A stretch of DNA of 64,000 nt from Noviherbaspirillum aerium (GCF_008929045.1 NZ_VFAH01000004.1:248001-312000); one strand, 5' to 3'; positions 8,760 through 19,569 are shown, numbered from the stretch's first letter. Translations and numbers: made by a program. Notes: generated from the letters alone by a model not told the origin.

Positions 8760-10139
8760 TCAGCATTCGATGACATTGACTGCAAGGCCGCCCCGCGCGG
8801 TTTCCTTGTACTTGATCTTCATGTCGGCGCCCGTCTCCCGCATGGTCTTGATCACCTTGTCGAGCGAAACAAAATGATGGCCGTTGCCGCGCAGCGCCAT
8901 GCGCGCGGCGTTGATGGCCTTGATCGAGCCCATGGCGTTGCGCTCGATGCAGGGCACCTGGACCAGCCCGCCGATCGGATCGCAGGTCAGGCCGAGATTG
9001 TGCTCCATGCCGATTTCCGCCGCGTTCTCGACCTGGGCGGGCGTGCCGCCCATGACCTCGGCCAGCGCCCCGGCGGCCATCGAGCAGGCAACGCCGACCT
9101 CGCCCTGGCAACCGACCTCGGCGCCGGAGATGGACGCGTTTTCCTTGTACAGGATGCCGATGGCCGCCGCCGTCAGCAGGAAGCGGATCACGCCATCGTC
9201 ATCGGCGCCCGGTATGAAGCGGTGGTAATAATGCAGCACCGCCGGAATGATGCCTGCCGCACCGTTGGTCGGCGCCGTGACGACACGGCCGCCGCCGGCG
9301 TTCTCTTCATTGACAGCCAGCGCATACAGGTTGACCCAGTCCAGGGTGGTCAGCGGATCGCGCAGGTTCGCTTCCGGCTGGCTGGACAGCTTGCGGTACA
9401 GTTCCGCCGCGCGGCGCTGCACCTGCAGGCCGCCCGGGAGAGTGCCCTCCCGCTCGCAGCCCCGCCTTACGCAATCCTGCATTACCTGCCAGATGCGAAG
9501 CAAGCCCCGGCGCGTCTCGGCCTCCGGCCTCCACGCGGCTTCATTTTCCAGCATCAGCTGGCTGATGGACAGCCCTTGCTCGCCGCACATGGCAAGCAGT
9601 TCATCGCCGCTATGGAAAGGATAGCGGGTGACGGTGGAATCCGGCACGATCCGGTCGGCTCCCAGGGCTTCCTCATTGACGACGAAGCCGCCGCCGACGG
9701 AATAATAGACCTTGGACACCAGCTCCGCGCCTGCCTTGTCGAAGGCGGTAAACCGCATGCCATTGGGATGGTGCGGCAGGGATTCGCGCCGGTACATCAG
9801 CAGATGTTCCCGCTCGATGAATGGAATCTCCTTTTCGCCGAGCAGGCGAATCCGCTTCGCCTCGCGGATCGCCGCCAGCCGCCCGGGAATGCTGTCGGTG
9901 TCCACCAGGTCCGGCGCCTCCCCCTCCAGCCCGAGCAATACCGCCTTGTCGCTGCCGTGTCCCTTGCCGGTTGCGCCAAGCGAGCCGTACAGCTCGGCCT
10001 TGACCGATTCGGTCAAGGCGAACTGCCCCGTCGTCTTCAGGCCCGAAACGAATTCCAGCGCAGCCCGCATCGGGCCCACCGTATGGGAGCTTGATGGCCC
10101 GATGCCTATCTTGAACAGCTCGAATGCACTGATGGCCAT
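8760..10139 (-). CDS. sdaA: L-serine dehydratase (L-serine ammonia-lyase), fused alpha-beta type
   Basis: This enzyme converts L-serine to pyruvate and ammonia using a [4Fe-4S] cluster. The 459-residue protein begins [23 protein letters not shown], diagnostic in its central [12 protein letters not shown], and carries [15 protein letters not shown] and [16 protein letters not shown], which hold the expected cluster cysteines; both family domains are fused as in E. coli SdaA. It sits between gcvP and gcvT in one operon. Serine made from glycine (via glycine cleavage and serine hydroxymethyltransferase) could thus drain to pyruvate. Confidence 0.96.
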   Translation of the reverse strand: MAISAFELFKIGIGPSSSHTVGPMRAALEFVSGLKTTGQFALTESVKAELYGSLGATGKGHGSDKAVLLGLEGEAPDLVDTDSIPGRLAAIREAKRIRLLGEKEIPFIEREHLLMYRRESLPHHPNGMRFTAFDKAGAELVSKVYYSVGGGFVVNEEALGADRIVPDSTVTRYPFHSGDELLAMCGEQGLSISQLMLENEAAWRPEAETRRGLLRIWQVMQDCVRRGCEREGTLPGGLQVQRRAAELYRKLSSQPEANLRDPLTTLDWVNLYALAVNEENAGGGRVVTAPTNGAAGIIPAVLHYYHRFIPGADDDGVIRFLLTAAAIGILYKENASISGAEVGCQGEVGVACSMAAGALAEVMGGTPAQVENAAEIGMEHNLGLTCDPIGGLVQVPCIERNAMGSIKAINAARMALRGNGHHFVSLDKVIKTMRETGADMKIKYKETARGGLAVNVIEC

Positions 10140-10238
10140 ATCATTGCCTGCAAGTGGGTCGCGTGGGTTGCGCCGGTTGAACGGCTGGAGTCTGCATGCG
10201 CTGACGATACGTTTTTACTGGTGTTTATCCGTGCGTGC

Positions 10239-13106
10239 TCATTCGTAGTCCGACATCGGCGGGCAGGCGCAAACCAGGTTGCGGTCGCCATACACATTGT
10301 CGATACGTCCGACCGGCGGCCAGTACTTGTTATTGCGCAGCGACGCCACCGGAAACGCAGCCTGCTCCCTGGTATAGCCGCGCTCCCAGTCGCCGATGAC
10401 ATCCATCGCCGTATGCGGCGCGTGCCGCAGCACGCTGTCGTCGGCGGTGGTCGTTCCGTTTTCGATCGCGCGGATTTCTTCGCGGATCGCAATCATCGCG
10501 TCGCAGAAGCGGTCGAGCTCCTCCTTCGATTCGCTTTCCGTCGGCTCGATCATCAGTGTGCCCGCCACGGGGAAAGACATCGTCGGCGCATGGAAGCCGA
10601 AATCCATCAGGCGCTTGGCAACGTCGTCGACAGTAATGCCCGTGTCCTTCATCGGACGCAGGTCGACGATGCACTCATGGGCGACGATGCCGTTCTCGCC
10701 CGCATAGAGAATCGGATAATGCGGCGCAAGCCGGCGGGCGATGTAATTGGCGTTCAGGATGGCGACCTGGCTGGCCTGCTTCAGGCCCTGGCGGCCCATC
10801 AGCTTGATGTATGTCCAGCTGATCGGCAGGATGCTGGCGCTGCCCCAGGGCGCGGCGCAGACCGGCGCCGCTGCATCGCCGCCGATCATGCGGTGGCCCG
10901 GCAGGAAAGGCGCCAGATGCGATTTGACGCCGATCGGCCCCACGCCGGGACCGCCGCCGCCGTGCGGAATGCAGAAGGTCTTGTGCAGGTTCAGGTGCGA
11001 CACGTCGCCGCCGAACTTGCCCGGGGCGCACAGGCCGACCATCGCATTCATGTTCGCGCCGTCGATGTAGACCTGGCCGCCGTGCTCATGCACGATGTCG
11101 CAGATCTCGCGGACCGCCGCCTCGAACACGCCGTGGGTGGACGGATAGGTGATCATGATCGCGGCCAGGTCGGCCGCATGCTTTTCCGCCTTGGATTTCA
11201 GGTCGGCCACATCGACATTGCCGCGCTCGTCGCACTGCACCACCACGACCTGCATGCCGGCCATGTGCGCTGTCGCCGGATTGGTGCCATGCGCGGAGCT
11301 CGGAATCAGGCAGATGTTGCGGTGCCCTTCGCCGCGGCTCTTGTGATAGGCGCGGATGGCCAGGAGGCCCGCATACTCGCCCTGCGAACCGGCATTCGGC
11401 TGCAGCGAGACCGCATCGTAGCCGGTACAGGCCACGAGCATGTCTTCGAGTTCGCGGATCATGGCCTGGTAGCCCTGTGCCTGGTCGAGCGGCGCGAACG
11501 GATGAATGGCGCCGAACTCCTTCCAGGTGACCGGGATCATTTCGGTCGTGGCATTGAGCTTCATGGTGCAGGAACCGAGCGGAATCATGGTGCGGTCAAG
11601 CGCCAGATCCTTGTCGCTCAGGCTGCGCAGATAACGCAGCATCTGGGTTTCGGAATGATGCGTGTTGAAAACCGGATGCGTCAGATACTCGCTTGTGCGG
11701 CGCAGACCGGACGGGATGCGGTCTCCCGCCGCCGACTCGCATGCCGCAAAGGAGGGAATCGCCTGGCCTTCGCCGGCAAAGACTTCCCACAATGCTTCGA
11801 TATCGGAGCGCGTCGTCGTCTCGTCGAAGGACACGCCCAGCGTCGTGCCGTCGATTTCACGCAGATTCATGGAGCGGGCGCGGGCGGCAGCATGGATGGC
11901 CTGCGTGCGGTCGCCGGTGCGCACGGTGACGGTGTCGAAGAATGACGCGGTGCTTACCCGGAAATCGAGCTTGCCAAGGCCGTCGGCAAATGCGCAGGTC
12001 AGGCGATGTACGCGCTGCGCAATGGTCTTGAGCGCCTTGGGGCCATGATAGACCGCATACATGCCGGCGATGTTCGCCAGCAGTACCTGGGCGGTACAGA
12101 CGTTGCTGGTGGCCTTCTCGCGGCGAATATGCTGTTCGCGTGTCTGCAGCGCCAGCCGGTAGGCCTTGTCGCCGTGGCTGTCGATGGAAACCCCGACGAC
12201 GCGGCCGGGCATCAGGCGCTTGTTGGCGTCGCGTGTTGCGAAATAAGCCGCATGCGGGCCGCCATAGCCCAGCGGAACGCCGAAGCGCTGCGCGGAACCG
12301 ACCGCGACGTCGGCGCCGAATTCACCGGGCGGCTTCAGCAGGGTCAGCGCCAGCAGATCGGCGGCAACCACCACGAGCGCCTGCTTGTCGTGCGCCTTCG
12401 CCACCGTATCCGCATAATCATGGACATCACCGTCCACGGCGGGATACTGCAGCAGCACGCCGAAGCAGTCGCACTGCTCCAGGTCGGCGCGGTGATCTCC
12501 CACGACCACCTCGATGCCGATCGGCTCGGCGCGCGTGCGGACCACATCGATGGTTTGCGGCAGGCAATCCCTGGAAACGAAGAAAGTCTTGCTCTTGCTC
12601 TTGGAAACGCGCTGGCAGAAAGTCATTGCCTCGGCTGCCGCGGTCGCCTCGTCGAGCAGGGATGCATTGGCGATTTCCAGCCCGGTCAGATCGCAGATCA
12701 TGGTCTGGAAGTTGAGCAGCGCTTCAAGCCGGCCCTGCGAAATCTCGGGCTGATACGGCGTATAGGCGGTGTACCAGGCAGGATTTTCCAGCAGGTTGCG
12801 CAGGATGACGGTCGGCGTGTGGGTGTTGTAATACCCCATGCCGATGAAGGACTTGAACACCTTGTTCTGGGAAGCGATGCGGCGCAGTGCGTCGAGCACC
12901 TCCGGCTCGCTCTGTGCATTTTCCAGCGCCAGCGGCTGGTGCGACAGGATCGCTTGCGGCACCACCTTGCCAATGAACGATTCCATCGAATCGAAGCCGA
13001 GTTCGGCCAGCATGGTCTGCTGATCTGCGTCCGACGGACCGATATGCCGTTCTATGAAATCCGCGTGCTGTTCCAACTCTTCAAACGCGACCCGATTCTC
13101 AGCCAT
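10239..13106 (-). CDS. gcvP: Glycine dehydrogenase (decarboxylating), P protein
   Basis: GcvP is the PLP enzyme that decarboxylates glycine and loads the aminomethyl group on lipoyl-GcvH. At 955 residues it matches the long single-chain type. It shows [17 protein letters not shown] near the start, GYYNTHTP, and the PLP-lysine segment [16 protein letters not shown]. The ATG at 13106 is preferred over the one 15 bp upstream because AGAGGT sits five bases before it. The gene follows gcvH by 108 bp and precedes sdaA by 99 bp in the leftward operon. Confidence 0.97.
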   Translation of the reverse strand: MAENRVAFEELEQHADFIERHIGPSDADQQTMLAELGFDSMESFIGKVVPQAILSHQPLALENAQSEPEVLDALRRIASQNKVFKSFIGMGYYNTHTPTVILRNLLENPAWYTAYTPYQPEISQGRLEALLNFQTMICDLTGLEIANASLLDEATAAAEAMTFCQRVSKSKSKTFFVSRDCLPQTIDVVRTRAEPIGIEVVVGDHRADLEQCDCFGVLLQYPAVDGDVHDYADTVAKAHDKQALVVVAADLLALTLLKPPGEFGADVAVGSAQRFGVPLGYGGPHAAYFATRDANKRLMPGRVVGVSIDSHGDKAYRLALQTREQHIRREKATSNVCTAQVLLANIAGMYAVYHGPKALKTIAQRVHRLTCAFADGLGKLDFRVSTASFFDTVTVRTGDRTQAIHAAARARSMNLREIDGTTLGVSFDETTTRSDIEALWEVFAGEGQAIPSFAACESAAGDRIPSGLRRTSEYLTHPVFNTHHSETQMLRYLRSLSDKDLALDRTMIPLGSCTMKLNATTEMIPVTWKEFGAIHPFAPLDQAQGYQAMIRELEDMLVACTGYDAVSLQPNAGSQGEYAGLLAIRAYHKSRGEGHRNICLIPSSAHGTNPATAHMAGMQVVVVQCDERGNVDVADLKSKAEKHAADLAAIMITYPSTHGVFEAAVREICDIVHEHGGQVYIDGANMNAMVGLCAPGKFGGDVSHLNLHKTFCIPHGGGGPGVGPIGVKSHLAPFLPGHRMIGGDAAAPVCAAPWGSASILPISWTYIKLMGRQGLKQASQVAILNANYIARRLAPHYPILYAGENGIVAHECIVDLRPMKDTGITVDDVAKRLMDFGFHAPTMSFPVAGTLMIEPTESESKEELDRFCDAMIAIREEIRAIENGTTTADDSVLRHAPHTAMDVIGDWERGYTREQAAFPVASLRNNKYWPPVGRIDNVYGDRNLVCACPPMSDYE

Positions 13107-13214
13107 GCTAACCTCTATCACAATGAATTAAATGCCCTGCCTGATGCCTTGCCATTGCGCCGCCGCTTGCGGCTTGCGACCGGCGCCTGATACCGCCCGT
13201 GGATCGCGGGCCGC

Positions 13215-13595
13215 TCAGCCCAGCGATTCGATATATGTCTTGTACCCTGCCTCATCCATCAAGGCATTGATTTCATCGAGCGCGGCGGGCTGAAACCTGA
13301 AGAACCATCCGCCGCCCATCGGATCTTCATTGACCTTGCCCGGTTCGTCGCCAAGCGCGTCGTTGACCTCGGTGACCGTTCCGCTCGCAGGCATGAGGAT
13401 CTCGCCAGCCGTCTTCACGGATTCGATCACGGCCGCTTCGTCGCCCTTGGCGTATTCCTTGCCCGCCTCGGGAAGCTGTACATAGACCAGGTCACCCAGA
13501 TGATCCTGGGCGTAATCCGTGATGCCTACCGTGACCTGCCCGTTATCTTCGATTCGCAGCCATTCATGTTCCTGGGTGTACACGGTCTTGCTCAT
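13215..13595 (-). CDS. gcvH: Glycine cleavage system H protein
   Basis: This 126-residue lipoyl carrier shuttles the aminomethyl group between P and T proteins. The lipoyl attachment site is ESVKTAGE with Lys61; YVQLPEAGKEYAKGDEAAVIES is the flanking lipoyl-domain sequence (YVQLPEAGK most typical). The start at 13595 has AGGAGA seven bases upstream; a longer frame to 13622 has no ribosome site. It is the first gene of the gcvH-gcvP-sdaA-gcvT-lipA operon, so the upstream AT-rich stretch should hold the main promoter. Confidence 0.97.
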   Translation of the reverse strand: MSKTVYTQEHEWLRIEDNGQVTVGITDYAQDHLGDLVYVQLPEAGKEYAKGDEAAVIESVKTAGEILMPASGTVTEVNDALGDEPGKVNEDPMGGGWFFRFQPAALDEINALMDEAGYKTYIESLG

Positions 13596-14353
13596 CAGAT
13601 TTCTCCTGAAAATGGTGGACAAAAATACCTGGCGAAATGCCTATTTGGAATGCCGCAAATTTTAGAGGCTTCCATGTTTTCTTGGTGGTCAAAACAGCTT
13701 GCAAATCATTCAAATAACAAAAAACCCTTGAAAATTTTTATTTTTATAAAAATTTACCGGGCTTAGTTTTTGATTCAAAACAGAGCGATTCCACGGCCAG
13801 CAAGCCCTCCTGCCACCAGTTAAGAGACAGGCAATTCAGGCGTCGTCGCCGACACTGGATAGGAGTTGCATGCCTGCCGGTACGTTCCACGCTCCCGGCC
13901 CGATTGGGACAGGAACGACTCGGATGACCTCATAAACAGTGGCCATACCGGCCACGGATCATCCTGAGCGCCATGAACAGGCTTGGAGTTTTCCTTGAGA
14001 AAGGATCCCGGCATTATCTTGCCCGCACACTGACCGGAAAAGCTTTTGGAAGATGCTTGAATGCCTGATGCGACGGCCCGGCACCGTTCCCGCTGACAAA
14101 TGCTGCTTTTCCTGGAAGCACGAAAAACAGCTAGCCTGACCGCGTTTAAATCAAATGCTATTGCATGGCGCGGAACATTGCTGAACAAGCAATCTCCTAT
14201 AGCCTAATGGCTTGCTCAAAAGGCGGCCGGTTCGCCTGCGTCCGTCTCCTGTGCGCAGACAGTTGCCACCTGGAAGTGAATGCAATCTCCGACGTCGGGC
14301 GACCTGGCGACAGCAGTCTTCCGGCGGGAATCATCCGCGCCCTTGAAAAAGGA
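13596..14353. other. Divergent intergenic region between gcvH and the pha operon
   Basis: This 758-bp region must hold promoters for both operons. It includes an AT-rich block (13690-13760) with a perfect palindrome. I looked for a glycine riboswitch upstream of gcvH on the minus strand and did not recognise one. A GTGGCC/GGCCAC hairpin lies at 13939-13955. The longer frame ahead of phaA (from 14165) has no support as coding. Confidence 0.5.
13732..13755. promoter_or_regulatory. Perfect AT palindrome upstream of gcvH
   Basis: Ten-base arms AAATTTTTAT and ATAAAAATTT flank TTTT, about 140 bp ahead of the gcvH start, in the most AT-rich part of the region. It could be a regulator site or curved DNA. 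No specific regulator is identified; its role is inference from position. Confidence 0.4.
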
Positions 14354-17179
14354 ATGCACGTGGTCTTATCGCCTCAATTCATAGTTGCGGTTCCGCTGAT
14401 GCTGTTCTGGATGCCTGCGCTGGCGGTACGCATGGGCAGGAGAGCCGCATCCTGGTGCGCAGCGTCCGTGCTCGCGGGGTCGTTCTCGCTGCTGCTTCTG
14501 CAAAGCGGTGCGGTATTTGCCGGACAGACGCTTCGCGGATCGATGGCCTGGCTTCCGCAGGCTGGCCTGCAAGCGTCGTTCCGCCTTGACGGCCTGGGCC
14601 TGCTGTTTTGTCTCCTGATACTCGGCATCGGACTGCTGGTCGTGCTGTATGCGCATTACTATCTCTCCGAAAAAGATCCGTTCGGACGCTTCTACTGCTA
14701 CCTGCTGTTGTTTGCCGCCGCCATGCTCGGCGTGGTGTTGTCCGACAACGTGATACTGCTCGTCGTGTTCTGGGAACTGACCTCGCTCAGTTCCTTCCTG
14801 TTGATCGGCTATTGGGATTACCGCTCCGACGCGCGCGCGGGCGCGCGCATGGCGCTTACCATCACCGGCGCCGGCGGGTTGTGCCTGCTCGCCGGCATGC
14901 TTTTGCTGGCCAATGCGGCCGGAACCCATGAGCTGTCGGAAATCCTGGAACGGCGGCAACAAGTACAGGACAGTCCGCATTACCTGCCGATACTGATCCT
15001 GTTTCTCATCGGCGTCTTCACCAAATCGGCCCAGTTTCCCTTCCATTTCTGGCTGCCGCACGCGATGGCGGCGCCGACGCCGGTCAGTGCCTACCTGCAT
15101 TCGGCCACCATGGTCAAGGCGGGCATCTTCCTGCTCGCCCGATTCTATCCGGTGCTTTCCGGCACGGATGCCTGGTTCTATATCGTTGCCACCACCGGCT
15201 TCGTCACATTCGCGTTCGGCGCCTATGCGGCACTGTTCAAGCATGATCTGAAAGGCTTGCTTGCCTATTCCACCATCAGTCACCTGGGCCTCATCACCCT
15301 GCTGTTCGGCCTGCAGACTCCGCATTCGGTGGTTGCCGCGGTCTTTCACATCATCAATCACGCCACCTTCAAGGCCTCACTCTTCATGGCGGCCGGCATC
15401 ATCGACCATGAAACCGGCACGCGCGATATGCGCAAGCTTGGCAGCCTCTGGAAATACATGCCGTACACCGGCGCGCTGGCCCTGGTCGCGTCCGCCGCGA
15501 TGGCTGGCGTTCCACTACTTAATGGTTTCCTGTCGAAGGAAATGTTCCTGGCGGAGACGCTGCAGATCCAGGCCGATGGCGTCTGGCGCGCGATGATACC
15601 GGCGGCGGCCGTGATCGCCAGCGTGTTCAGCGTGGCGTACAGCGTACGTTTCGTGGATGACGTGTTTTTCAGGGGCGAACTGGTCGGCGTGACCAAGGAA
15701 CCCCATGAACCCCCGATATGGATGAAAGCGCCGGTATATCTGCTTGTGCTGCTGTGCCTTGCGGTCGGCATCCTGCCCTACTATACCGTGGCGCCGCTGC
15801 TGGCCACGGCGGTCGAAGCGACGCTCAATGGCCCGCGCCCGGAATACTCGCTGGCCATCTGGCATGGTTTCAACCTGCCGCTGGCGATGAGCGTGTTCGC
15901 GATGGCCGGTGGCGCAGCCGTGTACTTTTTCCTGCAGCGCGCATACGACCTGCACCGTTACGTGCAGAGCCCTTTCGGCGGGCACTGGCTGTACCGCGAG
16001 GCGCTGGCAAACTTGCTCAGGTTCTCCACGGCACTGACGCGGGGGCTGGAAAACGGGTCGCTGCAACGCTACCTCGCGTGGACCGTTGCCGTGGCGCTGG
16101 TCATGGGTGCATCGCCTTTTCTTTCATGGGAATGGACGCTCGGCGAGCAGCCGCACACCGCGGTCAACGGCGTCGCCGTGGTCATCTGGATCATGCTGGC
16201 CGTGGTCACCGTGGCGACCGTGGTGTTGCACGAGCAGCGCCTGGCGGCACTGGTTCTGGTCGGCCTCGTCGGCCTGATCAGCACCCTGGCATTTGTCTAC
16301 CTCGCAGCGCCGGACCTGGCGCTTACCCAGGTTTCCGTCGAGGTGGTGACGATCGTGCTGATCCTGCTCGCGCTGTACTGGCTGCCCCAGCACACGCCGC
16401 CGGAGACCGGCGCTTGGTCCACGCTGCGCAAGTGGCGCGACGCCGCCCTGGCGGCGGCGGCCGGACTGGGCATCACGGCGATCACCTACGCGGTACTGAC
16501 CCGGCCGTTCGAATCGCTGTCGGCCTATTACCTGGACAACAGCGTTCCTGGCGGCGGCGGCACCAATGTGGTCAATGTCATCCTGGTCGATTTCCGCGGC
16601 TTCGATACCTTCGGTGAAATCACCGTGCTGGCGTTGGCGGCCCTGGGCATTGCGGCGCTGATGGCAAATCCTCTGGCCGCGCGCAGAACCGGCGACGGTG
16701 AAGGACGGGCATGGGCAAAAGATACGCATCCATTGATGCTCACCTCGCTGACCAGCGTCATGCTGCCGCTGGCACTCACGGTGGCGGTATATATTTTCCT
16801 GCGCGGTCACAACGTGCCCGGCGGCGGATTCGTCGCCGGCCTCGTCACCGGCATCGCCCTGATCCTGCTGTATATCGCCAACGGCATCGAATGGGCGGCG
16901 GCACGCATGCGCATCCAGTATCCACGCTTGCTGGGCGCCGGCATACTGATCGCCGGCCTGACAGGCGTGGGAAGCTGGTTCTTCGGGCGCCCCTTCCTGA
17001 CCAGCGCACATGGCCACCCGCATCTGCCGCTGCTGGGCGATGTGCCGCTGGCCAGCGCCATGGCATTCGACCTCGGGGTGTACCTCACCGTGGTAGGCGC
17101 CGTCATGCTGACGCTTGGAAGCCTGGGCCGCGCCGGTTCGCCCGCTTCCGTCAATACCGAAACCGCAAAGGAGGCCTGA
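14354..17179 (+). CDS. phaA: Pha/Mrp-type antiporter, fused A and B subunits
   Basis: The 941-residue polytopic inner-membrane protein is the largest subunit of the multisubunit monovalent cation/proton antiporter. The NuoL-like core shows NVILLVVFWELTSLSSFLLIGYW-type sequence (key core FWELTSLSSFLL), HSATMVKAG and FLSKEMF. The C-terminal ~80 residues (PLALTVAVYIFLRGHNVPGG and beyond) match MrpB, so A and B are fused as in rhizobial PhaAB. The start at 14354 has GAAAAAGG upstream; the longer frame from 14165 looks non-coding. First gene of a six-gene operon. Confidence 0.95.
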   Translation: MHVVLSPQFIVAVPLMLFWMPALAVRMGRRAASWCAASVLAGSFSLLLLQSGAVFAGQTLRGSMAWLPQAGLQASFRLDGLGLLFCLLILGIGLLVVLYAHYYLSEKDPFGRFYCYLLLFAAAMLGVVLSDNVILLVVFWELTSLSSFLLIGYWDYRSDARAGARMALTITGAGGLCLLAGMLLLANAAGTHELSEILERRQQVQDSPHYLPILILFLIGVFTKSAQFPFHFWLPHAMAAPTPVSAYLHSATMVKAGIFLLARFYPVLSGTDAWFYIVATTGFVTFAFGAYAALFKHDLKGLLAYSTISHLGLITLLFGLQTPHSVVAAVFHIINHATFKASLFMAAGIIDHETGTRDMRKLGSLWKYMPYTGALALVASAAMAGVPLLNGFLSKEMFLAETLQIQADGVWRAMIPAAAVIASVFSVAYSVRFVDDVFFRGELVGVTKEPHEPPIWMKAPVYLLVLLCLAVGILPYYTVAPLLATAVEATLNGPRPEYSLAIWHGFNLPLAMSVFAMAGGAAVYFFLQRAYDLHRYVQSPFGGHWLYREALANLLRFSTALTRGLENGSLQRYLAWTVAVALVMGASPFLSWEWTLGEQPHTAVNGVAVVIWIMLAVVTVATVVLHEQRLAALVLVGLVGLISTLAFVYLAAPDLALTQVSVEVVTIVLILLALYWLPQHTPPETGAWSTLRKWRDAALAAAAGLGITAITYAVLTRPFESLSAYYLDNSVPGGGGTNVVNVILVDFRGFDTFGEITVLALAALGIAALMANPLAARRTGDGEGRAWAKDTHPLMLTSLTSVMLPLALTVAVYIFLRGHNVPGGGFVAGLVTGIALILLYIANGIEWAAARMRIQYPRLLGAGILIAGLTGVGSWFFGRPFLTSAHGHPHLPLLGDVPLASAMAFDLGVYLTVVGAVMLTLGSLGRAGSPASVNTETAKEA

Positions 17180-17181
17180 AC

Positions 17182-17517
17182 ATGGAACTGCTGATCGCCA
17201 GCGCCATCGGCATACTGGTCGCGGGCGGCGTGTATCTGCTGCTGCGCGCCCGGACCTTTCCCGTCGTGATCGGATTGACCCTGCTTTCGTATGCGGTCAA
17301 TCTTTTCATCTTCGTGATGGGGCGGCTGGCGCCGCACGCGCCGCCGATCATCAACGACCAGTCGGCCGCCTATGCGGACCCGCTTCCGCAGGCGCTGGTG
17401 CTGACCGCCATCGTGATCGGTTTCGGCATGACGGCATTCGTGCTCGCCCTCGCCGTGCGCGCCAGGCATGAATTGGGTACCGATCATGTCGACGGTGCCG
17501 ATCAGGGAAAGGAGTAA
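17182..17517 (+). CDS. phaC: Pha/Mrp antiporter subunit C (NuoK-like)
   Basis: The 111-residue protein has three predicted membrane helices, homologous to NuoK and MrpC: FPVVIGLTLLSYAVNLFIF and DPLPQALVLTAIVIGFGMTA, whose core DPLPQALVLTAIVI is the MrpC signature. It starts 2 bp after phaA, with GGAGG upstream, and its stop codon is fused to the ribosome site of phaD. It is an integral inner-membrane subunit of the antiporter. Confidence 0.95.
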   Translation: MELLIASAIGILVAGGVYLLLRARTFPVVIGLTLLSYAVNLFIFVMGRLAPHAPPIINDQSAAYADPLPQALVLTAIVIGFGMTAFVLALAVRARHELGTDHVDGADQGKE

Positions 17518-17518
17518 C

Positions 17519-19075
17519 GTGGACCACGCGATCGTAGCGCCCGTCGTACTTCCCGCCATTGCCGGCGCGGCGCTGGTGCTGCTGCGCCTGCCTCTCGCAG
17601 CGCAAAGGGCGATCGGCGTGGCGGCGACACTCGGCCTGGCGGTGATCGCCATCATGCTGGTCGCCGACGCATCCGGAGGCGCCCATGCAAGCTACAGCCT
17701 CGGAGACTGGCCTTCCCCGTTCGGCATCGTGCTGGTGCTCGACCGCATGTCGGCATTGATGGTATTGCTGACGGCGCTGATCGCATGCGGGAGCCTGCTG
17801 TACGCGGTCCAGGGCGGGGACACAACAGGCACGCATTTCCATGCGCTTTTCCAGTTCCAGCTGATGGGACTGAACGGCGCCTTCCTCACCGGGGACCTGT
17901 TCAACCTTTTCGTGTTTTTCGAAGTCCTGCTGATCGCCTCCTATTGCCTGCTTCTGCATGGCGGCAAGACGCAGCAGCTCATCCCGGGGCTGCACTATGT
18001 CGCCATCAACTTCGCCGGTTCCTTCCTGTTCCTGATCGCAGTCAGCCTGCTTTACGGAATGACGGGCACGCTCAACATGGCGGATATGGCCGTCAGGGTG
18101 GCTGCCGCCGCGCCTGCGGACGCCGCCCTCATCCGCAGCGGCGCACTGCTGATGCTGGTGGTATTCGCGGTCAAGGCGGCGCTTTTGCCGCTGTACTTCT
18201 GGCTGCCGAAAGCCTACAGCGTGGCCGAGGCCCCAGTGGCCGCGCTGTTCGCGATCATGACCAAGGTCGGCGCCTATGTCATCCTGCGCGTCTACAGCCT
18301 GATCTTCGGACCGGACGCGGGCGTGGCGGCCGATGTCGCCATACCGTGGCTGCTGCCGGCCGCGCTGCTGACGCTGGTCGTTGCCACCTTCGGCGTCCTG
18401 GCCAGTACTACCGTGCGGTCCATGGCGGCGTATCTGACCATCGCTTCGGTCGGCACCATCTGCGCCGGCATCGGGCTTGCCACCGAGCAGGCGGTCGGCG
18501 CGGCGATCTATTACCTGCTGCACAGCACGCTCACCATCGCCCTGCTGTTCCTGGTTGCGGACCTGATCCGGCGCGGAAGGGGGCCGCTCGAGGACCGTCT
18601 CGAACGAGGCGATGCGCTGCCGCGGGAAGGCTTGCTGGGATGGCTGTTCTTCGCTGCGGCGATCGCCGCGGTCGGCGTGCCGCCGCTGTCGGGCTTCCAT
18701 GGAAAAGTGCTGCTGCTGCAGGCATCGGCGGATCATGCGGCGGCGGTCTGGGTATGGGCGGCAGTGCTGCTCAATGCATTTCTCGCCCTGGTTGCGCTGG
18801 CCCGCGCCGGCAGCAAGGTCTTCTGGCATACCTCCGACGCCGAACCGGTCGCGGCGCCATACCGTACCGCCGCCTTCCTGCCGCCGCTGGGGTTGCTGGC
18901 ATGCATCGTCGCGCTGACGGTCTGGGCGGCGCCGGCGGCAACCTATGCCTCCGCCGCGTCGTCGCAGTTGATGCGGCCGGCCGGCTATATCCGCAGCGTG
19001 CTCGGCGCTTCCGCGCCGAACGGCCCGAGCAAGACCGGACCGACCGGCGCGCCGGCGTCAACGGGAGCAAGATAA
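17519..19075 (+). CDS. phaD: Pha/Mrp antiporter subunit D (NuoN/M-like)
   Basis: The 518-residue polytopic protein is related to proton-pumping complex I subunits: NGAFLTGDLFNLFVFFEVLL, KAALLPLYFWLPKAYSVAEA and PPLSGFHGKVLLLQA. A GTG start at 17519 is chosen because AAGGAG overlaps the phaC stop just ahead; an ATG at 17486 is an alternative inside phaC. It presumably carries one ion-translocation path of the complex. The C-terminus is Pro/Ser/Gly rich and its stop overlaps the phaE start (TAATG). Confidence 0.94.
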   Translation: MDHAIVAPVVLPAIAGAALVLLRLPLAAQRAIGVAATLGLAVIAIMLVADASGGAHASYSLGDWPSPFGIVLVLDRMSALMVLLTALIACGSLLYAVQGGDTTGTHFHALFQFQLMGLNGAFLTGDLFNLFVFFEVLLIASYCLLLHGGKTQQLIPGLHYVAINFAGSFLFLIAVSLLYGMTGTLNMADMAVRVAAAAPADAALIRSGALLMLVVFAVKAALLPLYFWLPKAYSVAEAPVAALFAIMTKVGAYVILRVYSLIFGPDAGVAADVAIPWLLPAALLTLVVATFGVLASTTVRSMAAYLTIASVGTICAGIGLATEQAVGAAIYYLLHSTLTIALLFLVADLIRRGRGPLEDRLERGDALPREGLLGWLFFAAAIAAVGVPPLSGFHGKVLLLQASADHAAAVWVWAAVLLNAFLALVALARAGSKVFWHTSDAEPVAAPYRTAAFLPPLGLLACIVALTVWAAPAATYASAASSQLMRPAGYIRSVLGASAPNGPSKTGPTGAPASTGAR

Positions 19076-19569
19076 TGACGGGCGCAAGATGGTTTCCTCA
19101 TCCGCTGGTATCGCTGTCCTTGCTGGCGATCTGGCTCATCCTCAACAGCAGTATCGCGCCGGGGCAGGTCCTGCTCGGCGCCCTGCTCGCCTGGGCGATC
19201 CCGTGGTCTGCCCGTGCCGTCTGGAGCCGCCATGTCGTGGTTCGGCATCCCGCGACGGTGCTGCGCCTGCTGGCGACCGTGCTTTACGACATTGTCGTCG
19301 CCAATCTGAATGTCGCGCGGCTGGTATTGGGGCCGGTTTCAAAGCTGCGCCCCGCCTTCATACGCTTCCCCCTCGAACTCGACGAACCCTACGCCATCTG
19401 GACCCTGGCGAGCATCATCACCCTCACGCCGGGCACGGTGTCATCGGACATCAGCGAAGATCGACGCACGCTGCTGGTGCATGTGCTGGATACCGACGAT
19501 GCCGATGCCTTGATTGCGGAAATCAAGCACCGCTATGAAACCCCGTTGAAGGAGATTTTCGAATGCTGA
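19075..19569 (+). CDS. phaE: Pha/Mrp antiporter subunit E
   Basis: The 164-residue protein has two or three N-terminal membrane helices and a cytoplasmic tail. LRPAFIRFPLELDEPYAIWTLASIITLTPGT is the conserved MrpE block (SIITLTPGT most diagnostic). The stop-start overlap TAATG with phaD and a 7-bp overlap with phaF imply translational coupling, fitting fixed subunit ratios in the complex. Confidence 0.95.
   Translation: MTGARWFPHPLVSLSLLAIWLILNSSIAPGQVLLGALLAWAIPWSARAVWSRHVVVRHPATVLRLLATVLYDIVVANLNVARLVLGPVSKLRPAFIRFPLELDEPYAIWTLASIITLTPGTVSSDISEDRRTLLVHVLDTDDADALIAEIKHRYETPLKEIFEC

Noticed and set aside
10221-11945. 574-codon plus-strand open frame
   Set aside because: Antisense shadow of gcvP, whose family motifs run through the same bases.
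13596-14160. Search for a glycine riboswitch upstream of gcvH
   Set aside because: I could not find the conserved aptamer core on the minus strand by eye; only a computed covariance search could settle it.
14366-15361. 331-codon minus-strand frame opposite phaA
   Set aside because: Gln/Arg/Glu-rich antisense shadow of a membrane-protein gene.
17351-18829. 492-codon minus-strand frame opposite phaD
   Set aside because: Antisense shadow of a helix-rich gene; no start site or motif.
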